Assembly: GCA_029582165.1 (NCBI GenBank) | Contig: CM055891.1 | Location: 27,754,832-27,818,831, forward strand | Length of the DNA stretch: 64,000 nucleotides | Direction: 5' to 3' | Source: Portulaca oleracea | Taxonomy: Eukaryota > Streptophyta > Magnoliopsida > Caryophyllales > Portulacaceae | In this document: positions 21,392-32,659 of the stretch, one piece after another | Layout: every line of letters begins with the position of its first letter | Position numbering within the stretch: the stretch's first letter is position 1 | Position numbers and translations under genes: made by a program | The notes under the pieces: generated by a model | What the model saw: only the letters and a program-made list of their open reading frames with translations | Told to the model about the DNA's origin: nothing | Database searches by the model: none

Positions 21392-23395
21392 ATGGCTGGA
21401 AAAGAGGCACCCATCCTCTGTCCAGCTTTCTTCTTTCTGTTTGTTGCGTCTGCGTTTGCCATTGGTGAAAGCCAGTTTATCTACAATGGTTTTCAAGGAG
21501 CCCATCTTTATCTTGATGGCCTTGCAGAAATCTTTCCTGATGGCCTTCTTCAGTTGACCAACACTTCGAAGCAGCTAAATGGTCATGCTCTCTACCCACA
21601 ACCCTTCAACTTTAGAGCAAACCCATCCTTCTCCACAACCTTTGTTTTCGCCATCAATCCTGCCGTGCGAAATTTCAGTGGAAGTGGAATTGCCTTTGTG
21701 ATCTCTCCATCCATGAACTTCAGTCAAGCTGTCACTGCTGAATATTTAGGATTGTTCAATGTTTCTAGCAATGGGCTTGAGTCTAATCATATATTTGCTG
21801 TGGAACTAGATACTGTCCAAAATGCTATCTTTGGAGATATTGATGGTAACCATCTTGGGATTGATGTGAATAGCCTAAGGTCCATTGCTGCTGCTTCAGC
21901 TGCATATTATCCTGGTGTGGACAGGGTTAAAAGAAGCCTAGATCTTACTAGTGCAAAACCCATGCAGGTTTGGGTAGATTATGATGGAGTGGAGATGTTA
22001 ATAAATGTAACCATAGCTCCACTGAAACAACCAAAACCGGAAAAACCTCTCTTGTCTACTCGCGTCAACCTTTCAGCAGTATTCCTTGATTTGATGTATG
22101 TTGGTTTCTCCTCATCCACTGGCCTTAGTACTAATGAGCAGTACATATTAGGTTGGAGCTGGAGTCAAGTCGGACAAGCCCCAGGCTTAGATCTTGCCAA
22201 GCTTCCTCCGCTTCCAAGGTTCGGAAGTCGAAAGCGATTGAACCCGACTTTTCCAATTCTGATTGGTCTAGCAGTGGTATTGCTGTTAGTTGTTGCTGGA
22301 GTTGCTTGGTCCATGTGGAGGAAGAAATACGAAGAGTTGTATGAACCTTGGGAGAAGGAATATGCTCCTCATAGGTTCCCATACAAGGAACTCTTTGTTG
22401 CAACAAAGGGTTTCTCAAACTCCGAGCTTCTCGGTTTTGGTGGCTTTGGGAAGGTTTACAGAGGTGTTTTACCATTCACACATGCCCAAATTGCAGTGAA
22501 GCGGATCTCCCATGATTCAAAGCAGGGGATGAAGGAATTCATGGCCGAGGTTGCCATCATGAGGAGGCTAAGGCACAAAAATTTGGTGCAGCTCTTAGGC
22601 TATTGCAGAAGAAAAGGGGAGCTTCTTCTAGTCTATGACTATATGCCCAATGGAAGCCTCGACAAATTCCTTTTTGCTAGCACTGTAAAATCAAAGCTTC
22701 CCTGGTCACAAAGATATAAGATTATTAAGGGCGTCGCTTCTGCTCTGCTGTACCTACACGAGGAATGGGAACAGGTTGTCCTTCACCGAGATGTGAAAGC
22801 AAGTAATGTCCTATTGGATGCTCGGATGAATGCCCGGCTGGGGGATTTTGGCCTTGCTAGACTGTATGACCATAACACAAACCCTCAAACTACCCATGTG
22901 GTGGGAACAATGGGATATATTGCACCTGAGGCCTGTAGAACACGAAAACCCACTGTTTTCACCGATATATATGCTTTCGGAATGTTGTCATTTGAAGTGG
23001 CTTGTGGAAGGAGGCCAGTTGAATTTCGAGATACTGTAGAGGATATTGTTCTGCTTGATCGGGTTTACGAGTGTTGGAAGAGAGGGGCTATTCTTGAGGC
23101 AGGCGATCCTAAGCTTGATGGAGATTATGTAGCGGAGGAGATGGAGCTGGTCCTAAAGTTAGGCTTACAGTGTGCTCATCCTATAGCAGAGGCAAGGCCA
23201 ACCATGAGGCAAGTCGTTAGCGTTCTTAACGGGGATGCACCAATGCCTGATATACCATCGGACTTTCACATTGAACTCGATGGTTTCCTTGTCGATCGTT
23301 GGGGGACATCATCTACTATACCGTTATCGTCATCTGGGACTGTTTCCCTTGGTCGCTGGTCTAGTCAAAATTCTGTAATACAATGTGGTCGGTGA
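21392..23395 (+). CDS. L-type lectin-domain receptor kinase (S.4-like), copy 3
   Basis: Intact single exon, 667 residues from ATG 21392. Signal peptide about 1-25, legume-lectin domain about 27-262 with a complete metal-loop pattern ('VELDTVQN' then 'DIDGNHLGIDVN'), transmembrane segment about 286-306, kinase about 344-615. GFGGFG loop, VK lysine near 370, HRDVKASN near 465-472, DFGLAR from about 485 and APE near 513 are all present. The expected role is a plasma-membrane receptor kinase of the LecRK family; the ligand is unknown. Its upstream and downstream flanks recur around the relic at 35.4 kb, so copies 3 and 5 probably share a segmental duplication. The best candidate for a fully functional member of this cluster. 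Confidence 0.95.
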   Translation: MAGKEAPILCPAFFFLFVASAFAIGESQFIYNGFQGAHLYLDGLAEIFPDGLLQLTNTSKQLNGHALYPQPFNFRANPSFSTTFVFAINPAVRNFSGSGIAFVISPSMNFSQAVTAEYLGLFNVSSNGLESNHIFAVELDTVQNAIFGDIDGNHLGIDVNSLRSIAAASAAYYPGVDRVKRSLDLTSAKPMQVWVDYDGVEMLINVTIAPLKQPKPEKPLLSTRVNLSAVFLDLMYVGFSSSTGLSTNEQYILGWSWSQVGQAPGLDLAKLPPLPRFGSRKRLNPTFPILIGLAVVLLLVVAGVAWSMWRKKYEELYEPWEKEYAPHRFPYKELFVATKGFSNSELLGFGGFGKVYRGVLPFTHAQIAVKRISHDSKQGMKEFMAEVAIMRRLRHKNLVQLLGYCRRKGELLLVYDYMPNGSLDKFLFASTVKSKLPWSQRYKIIKGVASALLYLHEEWEQVVLHRDVKASNVLLDARMNARLGDFGLARLYDHNTNPQTTHVVGTMGYIAPEACRTRKPTVFTDIYAFGMLSFEVACGRRPVEFRDTVEDIVLLDRVYECWKRGAILEAGDPKLDGDYVAEEMELVLKLGLQCAHPIAEARPTMRQVVSVLNGDAPMPDIPSDFHIELDGFLVDRWGTSSTIPLSSSGTVSLGRWSSQNSVIQCGR

Positions 23396-24439
23396 ATTCA
23401 AGGGTCCATCATCTGAGTGTGTTACTATTTTTCTTTTAAAATCAACTATAGGTTAAAATGTAGTGACTAGAAAATGCATCAGTGAAGCAAATTATACTGT
23501 GCATAGCCTGTTTTTTCCCCCTTTCTGTAATAACTATCATAATTGTTAGAGCATGTACATTTCTCTGGTTAAGTCTAATTTGTACTTTTGATTACTGTGC
23601 TCATCTTATGAAAACCTACGGAGACATGCCTTTTTGGGGGGCTAATTGCTTAGACTTGAGTTCAACATCTATAAAGTTGGATGGCAAGTGGATGAGGTAA
23701 ATACTTACCGAATCTTACTGCAATTTACAGAAAGTTACCAAAACTTATCAAAAATAATATTTACCATACCCACCATTTACCATTGAACTTTACAGACCCG
23801 CTATAGACTTTCATTTTCACACAATGCCTTTTGTGATTACAGGGGCGTAATATGCTGATGGAATCAGTCCAACGAAATCTCTAGCCAAGACTCTGTGGAC
23901 AAATCAACGTATTTGGTCTATACGTCGTTGCAGAATACAAGTCATTTGATTCTGGAAAATCAGGCAAGTCTTGCGTTCACAATAGTGACTATTGTCCTTA
24001 AAACCAAGGTAAGGTTCTGGACAAAAACCATAATGGCTAATTGATGAAGGCCAGACACCTGGTCGGCATAAGAAAACACACCAATGTTAAAAAATCTTTT
24101 CTCCATATGTGAACAAGAATACTCAAAAATAACTGCTTAGAAATATCCAATAGTTTTCAACATAAAGACACAGAACAGTTGTTATATTTGAACTGACCAG
24201 TCATTGTATAATAAATTTGATGGTGAAGGTTATTAGAATGTTCCATTTGCACTTACTATTCTTTCCCCTGTTCCCTGGTCATAAGGTAATTTACTCCTTT
24301 GAGTGATTATTTGGTTGACTAGGTCTTCTTCAAATCCCATGTTGCCTGGCATTGAGAAAAGGTAAGAAAGAAAACTGTCTAATGGTAAAAACGTTTTTGT
24401 ACACTCTAGGGATATTCTGCGCTGCTTATTTCCTTGTTC
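23396..24439. other. LecRK copy 3 downstream flank
   Basis: The segment at about 23840-24060 ('tgctgatggaatcagtcca', 'ctaattgatgaaggccag') recurs at 36165-36365 after the fifth LecRK copy. No gene is seen. Confidence 0.5.
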
Positions 24440-25430
24440 GTTATCGCGCGGGAAAGATTTGACTGAGAAATTGCGTTATCTTGGGATTAGTGTTTATGGT
24501 CTAAGGTCTGTTGCTGCTGCTTCGGCTGCATACTACTCCAATGATGGGGGCAAAAATGAGACTTGATCTTACTCTTGGAAAGCCTATGCAGATTATTACC
24601 TTAGTTTTAAAAAAGCATGCCTTAGGCTCAGAAAAGCCCAAATCGTTGCGTCTCAATAGGAAAAGCCCGCGCTTTTTGGTACTTTAAACCAAAGGGTCGT
24701 AAACTTTTGTCTAACAGTGACATCAATCCCTTTGATTTCGCATGTTTTTTCTATGTTTTTGTATTATTTCTCTCTTTCCCTCTTTTATTCCTCTATTTCT
24801 CCCTCCTAGCCCAAAAGAATGCAAAGCATGTGCTATTTTTCATAGTTATAAGAAAGTATCATCACTTCTTTAATGTCAACTTATTTTCAAAATAACTATG
24901 GTTTGGTAATGATTTTAAACATTAGTATAAGTGTGTCTGGCATCTATAAAGCCCACGCCTTGGGCTCCCGGACCCTTTGCGCTTTTGTGCACCTTGATTT
25001 TTAAACTAAGGTCTGGATGGACTATATTGCTGAGGAGATGTTAGTAAATGTGACAATAGCTCCACTGAAACAGCCAAAAAAAAACCCTCTTGTCTACCCA
25101 TGACTCATGTCAATCTTTCTGCAGTGCCATTGATTGTATGCACATTGGTTTTTCCTCATCTGCTAGCTTCAGTGAGAATATTGCCCTATTGTATGTGAAA
25201 GCTTCACTGATCTCTCGCAATCGTATACCTACCGACACGAGAAATTGGAACAATTTGTGCTTCACTGGGATGTGAGTGAACAAGCATTTGCTTTTGGAAA
25301 GTTGTTGCTTGAATGAAGTCTCTTGCATTGATTTCTGATACACCATCTGACTTCAATGCTCAAATTACAGATTGGCTTGGTTGCTTGTCATCTGCAGCAG
25401 TTCGCTTGGTTGCTTGTCAAATGTCAAGTC
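24440..25430 (+). pseudogene. LecRK copy 4, degraded relic
   Basis: Fragments in family order: lectin 'LGISVYGLRSVAAASAAYYS' (24481-24540), a MITE insertion (24599-25011), lectin 'MLVNVTIAPLKQP'-like (25035-25080), 'VNLSAV..HIGFSSSA' (25105-25165), a remnant of 'LEQFVLHWDV' (25247-25275), 'AFGKLLLE' (25288-25315) and 'ISDTPSDFNAQI' (25335-25370). Most of the kinase is deleted and the frame is broken. Closest to copy 3. Confidence 0.8.
24599..25011. mobile_element. MITE inside LecRK copy 4
   Basis: It begins CCTTAGTTTTAAAAAAGC and ends TTTTTAAACTAAGG, an imperfect terminal inverted repeat. It splits the lectin region just after the residues matching 'KPMQ', before 'VWMDYI'. The interior contains 'gaaaagcccgcgctttttgg' and 'gcgcttttgtgcacc'. 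The target duplication is unclear. Confidence 0.65.
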
Positions 25431-25437
25431 AGAACCC

Positions 25438-25616
25438 TATGTTACTAAGACTCGGGTACGCATGTCCATATCGGATTGGATACGGGTTTCGGACTCGGGA
25501 ATTTTAAAGAAATTTTATACATTTTCATTGTAATTTGAAGTGTCAAGTGTCGTACCCTTGTCCGGGTATCAAAGGCCCGACACGGGTACGACAGGGAAAA
25601 TGAAGAGTTAGAGTAA
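25438..25616. mobile_element. MITE A copy 1 (interrupted)
   Basis: TATGTTACTNNGACTCGGGT start. Its last four bases (CATA) lie at 26387-26390 beyond an inserted element. Without the insert its length is 183 bp, identical to copy 2. It also carries 'gtgtcgtacccttgtc' and 'ccgacacgggta'. Confidence 0.8.
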
Positions 25617-26383
25617 GGGCCTGCTTGGGAGAGGGGTAAAGGGGAGTCAGGAGGGGTTAAGGAGGGTACCTACTCCTCCTTACTCCTGCTTGGGAAGAGA
25701 GTGAGGGAGGGTAAGGGAGAGTAAAAGGGAGTAGGGTTTACTCTCCTTTACACCTCTCTACCCTTGGTTTTTTAACACCCCAATTTGGGGTGTAAGCTAG
25801 TGTTCAATATAATTATATCATACATAACATAGAAAATGACCATTATATTGTACATGTATTATATTGTATTACATATATTATGAAAGGGTAAATATGTCAT
25901 TTTAATATTTTACTTTTATGAACTCTCCAAATGTGCAATTTATTATGTGCTCCAAGAGCACGTGCTCCATATTTTATAATTGTTCACTCATATGTATTAG
26001 GTTGTTCACTCTGATTGTTACGGTTGTTCACTCTGATTCATATGATTGTTCACTCGCAAGTATATGGAGCACATGTTTCGGGTGCATGTAATATATATTG
26101 ATCCAAATGTTCTCCCAAGCAGGGGTAACATCTTACTCATATACATACACCCGGAGCATGTGCTCTAGATACTTGCGAGTGAACAATCATATGAATCAAA
26201 GTGAACAATCATAATAATAAGAGTGAACAACCTAATACGTATGGGTGAACAATTGTAGAATCTGGAGCACGTGCTCCAGGAGCACCTAATAATTTGCACT
26301 CTTATGAACCCTCCCATACTCTCACTCTCCTTTACTCTTATGAACTCCTACTCTTCATTTTTAACTCTCCTTCCAAGCAGAGC
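25617..26383. mobile_element. Tourist-like MITE B inserted in MITE A
   Basis: The left end GGGCCTGCTTGGGAG pairs with the right end, whose reverse complement is GGCTCTGCTTGGAAG. It is flanked by TAA on both sides (25614-25616 and 26384-26386), a PIF/Harbinger-type target duplication. The left arm is rich in 'gggagtaagggag', the right arm in its inverse. It is itself interrupted by a foldback element at 25933-26299. Confidence 0.8.
25933..26299. mobile_element. foldback-like element with 158-bp arms
   Basis: Left arm 25933-26090 and right arm 26142-26299 are inverted, equal in length (158 bp) and clearly homologous, with a 51-bp spacer. Each arm holds four GTTCAC-type units at about 22-bp period, preceded by a GAGCACGTGCTCC palindrome. 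It lies within MITE B. No coding capacity. Confidence 0.8.
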
Positions 26384-26399
26384 CTAACATAGTCAGAAC

Positions 26400-26582
26400 C
26401 TATGTTACTCGGACTCGGGTACGCATGTCCAAATCGAACAAAGACACGGGGGTCAGACTCGGCTATTTTAAGAAATTTATACATTGTCATTGTAATTTGA
26501 AGTGTCGAGTGTCGTACCCTTGTCTAGGTATCAAGGGTCCGACACGGGTATGACAGGGAAAATGAAGAGTCGGAGTAACATA
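26400..26582. mobile_element. MITE A copy 2 (intact)
   Basis: 183 bp starting TATGTTACTCGGACTCGGG and ending GAGTCGGAGTAACATA, so the first and last ~15 bases are inverted. It lies directly after copy 1 in the same orientation. Confidence 0.8.
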
Positions 26583-26696
26583 GGTCAGACCTCAACACTA
26601 CATAAAGGTCAGTGAACTGTAGGATACATCCAAAGTGCTGAAATTAACCAAATAAGAGATTTTGTATAACCTATCTTCTTGATGTATTATCACCGT

Positions 26697-27118
26697 ACCT
26701 GTCAATTTTTGACGCAACTCGATAACCCGCCCAAAATTTCTGGGTTTTGAACCTGAAAAAACATGTCTGTTTGAGTTGAAAACTTTATCTTTTAAAAGTT
26801 CAACTCTATTAAAATTGGTTACTTTAGAATTCATGACTGTTAAACTATAAGTGCAATTTATTTATTTGTTATTTCTCTAATTTAAGTTGAAACATTTACA
26901 ATAATTTGTCATTACTAGAAGATAATCATATTTATTATGTATATTGTACAAAAATAATATTTAAAGACATTTTTTTGAAAGAAAAAACTCATAGTCATAA
27001 CTTGTTGGCTTTACTTGAAACTGAATACACCGCCTCTATTTATCCGAATACAGTCGACCCGTATTTACCTGAACCCAATATACACATGATCCGTCAACCG
27101 CCCGCCTAAATTGACAGA
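26697..27118. mobile_element. possible MITE with CTGTCAATTT ends
   Basis: Inverted 'cctgtcaatttttgac' and 'taaattgacagatc' bound an AT-rich segment that also has 'aacccgcccaaaatttctggg' and 'ccgcccgcctaaatt'. The boundaries are uncertain. Confidence 0.4.
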
Positions 27119-27701
27119 TCTAATTTATCACCATGTTAAGCATCAATTGTTACATGATATGCCTTAAAGTGCCTATCTAGGTGGTGTTAAATCTTAAAAC
27201 AAATTCACCAATATTTATTATTAAATTCAACACAAGTTTATCAAGATTGTTACAAATTTATTAATATTTTTTAAATTTATCATTTTTTAAAACAAATTCA
27301 CACTCAAGAAATTGATCTATTTTAATACATGTAGACTTGTATTGGATCTAAATAGGTCGACCGAGTACATGTGGTCTTTAGAGATTTTGCGTTCAAATCA
27401 TGCTATGTGCCAATTTATGTTAGCTTTTTGGTCAATTATTTTTATGTTGAAAATTCTAACTTGACAATTGGGTTGCCGCCCAGTTCTTATATATGGTGTG
27501 GTATCACAATTTACCATACTACTCAATATTTTTCTATATTTTACCACACTTTACCTATAGATTACCCATGAAATTGGTAAGGTAAATTCAATTTTGGGTA
27601 AATTTATGGAAGATATAATAAATTGAGAGAATTATAAATTTGGATATTTTTGAGGAAATATGGGGAAATTTGGATAAATTTGGGTAATTAGTATTTACCT
27701 A

Positions 27702-27966
27702 CTCCTTCCATCACTTTTTAAGTGTCAAATAAATTAACTTTAAAAAATCAATGCGTCTTAGAAATAGAGTGAAAAAGTTATGTATAGACAAGTGTACCAC
27801 TTATTAAGATAAAGAGGAATAAAAGAAAATTTTAAAAGGTAAAATATAAATTTGAATCATTAATTAAGGGTAATATAGTTATTTTAATTATTAGATATGT
27901 AAAATTGACAAATAAAAATAGTTAAGTTAGTTAGAAAAATTAACATCTATTAAAAGACAGGGTGAG
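27702..27966. mobile_element. Stowaway-like MITE
   Basis: CTCCTTCCATCACTTTTTAAG at the left and an inverted, decayed CTCACCCTGTCTTTTAATAG at the right, each bordered by TA. AT-rich interior. Confidence 0.6.
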
Positions 27967-28640
27967 TATATTTTACCTATGAAATTTACAGTCCCCATAG
28001 GGCTATTTCTTCTCCTTTGTTTTGCTTTCTGTCCAATCATGAATAACCATCGGACATCACATCAAGTAACAGTAGTGAAATGAAGTCTTGAGCAAACGTG
28101 CATATTTGCAGATTAAGAATTTTAAGATAGCGGGTAGTCTTGGAAATGTAAACGCCAATCGCTATTTACTCAACCTTGACGTTACTATGTGGAAAAATCA
28201 CCAGAAATGCAAAACAAAATATCGTAACGCCAAAAAAAGCGGTAACGAGTGGGATCACTAACACCAGACAAAACGATGTAATTAAAATGTATCTCATTCT
28301 TACAATTCTCAAACAATAATGGTTTCCTTTTCGCTGATTTCATCATTCGATCTCTCCTTTGCGAGCTATAATTTTTAACGCCGTGTTCAATTTTGCTTTT
28401 GGGATTTGATTTGGTGTATGAATTTTTAGGAGGAGACAGAAATTTAGAGTTGGAACATTATCGTCCATGATCACATAAGCGAGGTAAGCGATACGTCACT
28501 TCTTGTCCAATTAGTAGAATTTGGAATGTGGAATTTGATATTTGTGGGGAATTGTTGCTGAATGTTGAATTTTCAACTCTTTGAACTCTTTCTCGTTTGC
28601 AATTGCTCTGCTTAGTGCTTCTAGGGTTTAGCTTAGACCT
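27967..28640. other. intergenic, nothing recognised
   Basis: No open frame of interest. AT-rich with isolated CG-bearing patches near 28110-28260. Confidence 0.35.
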
Positions 28641-29330
28641 GATCACTGGGTCGGATCCGCCTTACTCAAAAAATTATGGGTCCGGATTACCCTTTAGGCC
28701 CGACCCGATTTGACTCAAAATATTCGGGCCTCGAGCCTTGTTAGAGTCGGGTTCGGGTCAGGGGTGTCTTGACCTGAAAACCCAACAATTATATATATAC
28801 TACCTCCGTCCCAAATTATTTGCTCTTTGCCTAACTTCTTTGTCCCAAAATATTTGTCATATTTATAATTCCGACAACTGTAATTCTTTAATTTTTTTTC
28901 TACCCCTAATTAATAAATTCATTTATTACTTTTTACAATTCCAACAACTATTATCTTCAATTAAAATAGGGGTAATTTGAGTAAATTACAAACTTTTTAC
29001 CTCAATTCCCAATATATATTGGTCCTCTCAAATTAGTTAAATGGACGAATATAATGGGCCGGAGATAATATATGTATTTCATCAAAAAAAACCTACTAAA
29101 TGACCATATGTAGGACTCAACCTGACCCGAGACCCCAACATGACCTTTGAATAGGTCTAATATAAAAAAAATATTCCAGATTTTAAGGTTCGATGATCTG
29201 TTGATTCGACTCGTGACCTGACGGGTCAGGGTTCAGGTTAGGGCTACCTAACCTAAAGATGGGTCAGGTAGGGTCTAGGTCGAGGGGTCAGCTATGTCCA
29301 ACCTGGCTGACTCGCTCCACCTTCTATCTC
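28640..29330. repeat. unclassified repeat rich in CCCGACCCG/GGGTCAGG
   Basis: Short motifs such as 'gggtccggattaccc', 'cccgacccgattt' and, after an insertion, 'acgggtcagggttcaggt' and 'gggtcaggtagggtc' suggest two halves of one repeat split by a Stowaway-like element (28800-29065). Family not recognised. Confidence 0.4.
28800..29065. mobile_element. Stowaway-like MITE
   Basis: Begins CTACCTCCGTCCCAAATTATT after TA and ends GGGCCGGAGA before TA, near the consensus termini. Confidence 0.65.
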
Positions 29331-30744
29331 CTCCCTCCAGACTTCGATTCCTGGGAAAAGTATTCATTGGTTACTAGGCGGTAGGTAAGTAGCTGAACCC
29401 ACTTGGCTCCTATCTAAGGGTCTAACTCAATAGGCCTTTGTTTTACTTGTTAAATTACTCAATGGAGAGAATCGCGGAAGCCTAGGGTTTAAACAAGCAT
29501 GTGAATGATGGAAATCCACTCATAGAACTCATAAACACACCAAACTAATTTTTTAGGGTTTTTGGATTAATGGAGATGAACAACAAATACAACAAGAATC
29601 AAAGGGATATGGACAATTGTAAAGAGTAAACACTCACCCAATTGAACTAAGATGTTCAATCTCTAGCACAAGGACCTTCCACAAGCAAGGAGTCTTGAAA
29701 CACCTAAGAAATCTCACAAAGAGTGGAGGTAAAACACCCACTCACAAGGAAGAGAATTCACCAACGAATTTCCACCAAAGGATTAGCTTCATTGATTAGG
29801 GTTTGAAAACCCACAATTACAACTCTCCAATTGAGAGGAGTTTTCTTGAGTCTAACTCTCAAATATTCATCAACATAATCTAAACTGGAAATAAGCTAAG
29901 GAGGGGGTATAAATAGGAAAGGGGAAAAAAACAACCCAAACACAGTCATTTCACTCAAAAACATGCGCAAACAGTTTTATCACGGGCATTACGGCTGTCG
30001 TCACGGGCGTGACAACCTGGGCGAGCATGGTCACGAGCGTGACCATTGGTTGTCACGGGCGTGATAGTGTTTACGGAACAAAAAAAAAACGAAATTGCCG
30101 TGAGCCGTCACGGGCATTACAACTTAGGGTAGCGGGCGTGACGACTCGGGCAATTTTTCTGCCGACTTCAAACGCGCATAACTTCTTCATCTGAGCTCCG
30201 TTTTAGGCCCATAAGATATCGATGGAAAGCTCTCGGTGTGTACTTTAAGCTCCCAAAATTTAAAGTCCATCAGAGATATATTGAAGGAGTTATGACCCAA
30301 ATAGTGAAGGTACGCCATTTGAACGCCTTTGAAGTTATTCACCACCATGTGTTTATTTTTGCCGATGGTTCCGAAGCCCCTTAGAAGGCTCGAGAATGGT
30401 CCTATTGAGACCCTAGATGACATCCTATGGCCCGAGGTCTTTCTAGAATGAAACACCACTCTCCTTGGTGGCCATAACAACCCTCAAAGGACCCGTATCC
30501 ACCATGAAATGGATATTGAAACCGGGTTAGATTCGAGGAAAGGTGAGGGTGACGTGTAGCAAGCCGGGAATAGTAGGCGAAACAAAAAGTGAACCGATCC
30601 CATACGGTTCAGTTTTGAATAGAAATTTATATTTGTATGTATGAATTTAATTAAAACTTACAACAACAATGAACATGTGTTGGCCAATTTTATGTATATT
30701 GTGTACAAGGGAGGGAAATTATGAATATCTGGGTACTGTGTACA
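29331..30744. repeat. unclassified repetitive region with GTCACGGGCGTGAC motif array
   Basis: Between about 29980 and 30145 there are six variants of the near-palindrome (G/A)TCACGGGC(G/A)T(G/T)AC, spaced 18-50 bp apart in locally GC-rich DNA. The flanking 'tcttcatctgagctccgttttaggccc' style sequence resembles retrotransposon non-coding DNA, but no termini or ORFs were found. Confidence 0.4.
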
Positions 30745-32430
30745 ATAGGCAGTAGGAATAGGCAATTTTTATGTATTGGCTAAATTTGTGGTTTGTGAAT
30801 AGTGTAATTATGTAGAGGGAAATAATGAACATGCTGGAAGGTAACCCAAAAAATTATGAATCATAACGAACATGAACGTAAGAGCATATAAGAAGTTGTA
30901 CTAATGGCAAGTTATAATGGATAGTTAAGGAAAAATGTCATTGGGCTGGTGGCATTTCAGTTTTTTACTTCTATCCAAACTGTTCAACGTATTTGGCAAA
31001 GGGTTAAGAAAACTAGTAGTCTAGTTCATAGAAAGCCTAGTAATTGTGATCGTAAGATATTTTTCATTAATGCTGAAGTGATCCGTCAAATCCCTTTACA
31101 CAAATGACAAACTCTTTGTCAAGTAGCTGCTTCTGTTGGATGTAGTATCTCTACTGCCCATAGAATACAAAACTCGAGAGTCATAAGGCGACATTCCAAT
31201 CCTATAATGCCTCATCTCTTTGAGCAAAATACATTATCTCGAATAAGTTTCTGTTTGAAAATGATAGATGTGAGTGGCGTGCCACTTGACCCAATTTTGT
31301 TGGCATGTACAACGTAATCCACATCGATGAGAAGTGGTTTTCCTTGAAAAGTGGAATTCAAAACTACTACCTTGTACCCGATGAGGAAGAATCATAGCGA
31401 TCCTGCAGGAATAAAAATTTTATTACTAAGGTTATGTTCCTAGCTGTTTGCATGACCAATGTATGACGAAGAAGGAAATGAAAAACTTTTCTAGGAAAAT
31501 CGAGTATTTTCATTTGTAACTCAAGAGTCAGTGAGAAGGAGGAGCGTCAACAAACCCGCCGAGACATTAGAAATAAAAGGAATGACTTCTGTAAACAAAG
31601 AGACCATCAAATCATTCTTGATAGAAAAAGTCATCCCTATTATCAAAGAAAAATGGTCGTCAAAGAATACCCATCATCCGAGTTTCATTCAATAGGATAA
31701 TGCTAGGACTCATATCGATAACAATGATCTACTATTCACCAAGTAGCTATTGAGAATGGTTTTGATATTCGCTTAATTAGTCAACGTATGAATTCTCCTA
31801 ATTTAAATGTGTTGGACCCAAGATTTTTCCTGTGCTATTCAGTTGTTGCAGTATAAAGCCTGTCCAAGAAAAATTGGTGAGCTAGTACGGGGCATTACGA
31901 GGTTTTTTATGTTTTCCCAACAAACAGAGCAAATCATGTGTTTTGATTTTGCAACAATGTAAGATAGAAATCATGCGGAATATGGGTTTCAACAACAACA
32001 AGATTCCTCATATGAATAAATTGGTGTCAGAGAGTCTGGGTTAGTCACCTACTCAATTAAGATGTAATCGAATGTTGGGGCAAAATTTATGTAGTCATTT
32101 GGGCTAGATTTAGGGTTAGCTGGGGTATGTGGTCCTCTCTTGGTGCATGGTATGTGAATTCATTTGTGTTTATTTTAATTATATCAATTTGATTTTCATA
32201 ACTACTCTAAGAAAACTTTGCAAATAGGATTTGTGGATGATTTGACGGAATCAGAGAATTACATACATGATTGTTGAAGATTCTCTAGATAGGGAATGGA
32301 TAGTGGAAGATTCAATGAATGATAGAAGCTTGGTGGTTGTCAACAACTCTGTGGATGACGTTACTTCTGGATCGCTACTTGTTGAAGAAGAAGCAATTAA
32401 TCAAACAATACACTATTGTTTGATAGTACA
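30745..32430 (+). pseudogene. mariner-like (plant MLE) transposase pseudogene, + copy
   Basis: Decayed reading frames show the N-terminal HTH region ('VIRQIPLHK', 'QVAASVGCSISTAHRIQN', 31075-31170), the first catalytic Asp in 'VHIDEKWF' (31318-31345), a 'DNA..HIDN' block for the second (31700-31730), and 'NSPNLNVLDPRFF' for the third (31792-31832). The spacing fits the plant DD39D signature. The acidic C-terminus 'IVEDSL', 'VTSGS', 'EAINQTI' ends near 32410. Multiple stops and frameshifts. Its partner lies inverted at 32660-34300. Confidence 0.8.
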
Positions 32431-32659
32431 TCAAAGTTCCCAAGTATTATGAACCATAAAAGGATAGTAGATATAACAAGATAAATGTTCTTGTTTCATT
32501 CGGAGTCAAGGTGCATTTTAATGTCACATCGTCAAATTACAAGCATTCAAGCTCTCAAAACTTATGCACATCACACATAATTTCCTCTAAAATTAACAAA
32601 AGATAGAAGCTACTAATTGCAAACCCAAATACTGGTATTGCAAAGCAGGTATATAAATC

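Noticed and set aside
25980..26250. Regular GTTCAC repeats looked like a small CRISPR array
   Set aside because: Plant DNA; the units form two inverted arms of one foldback element and the spacers are not unique.
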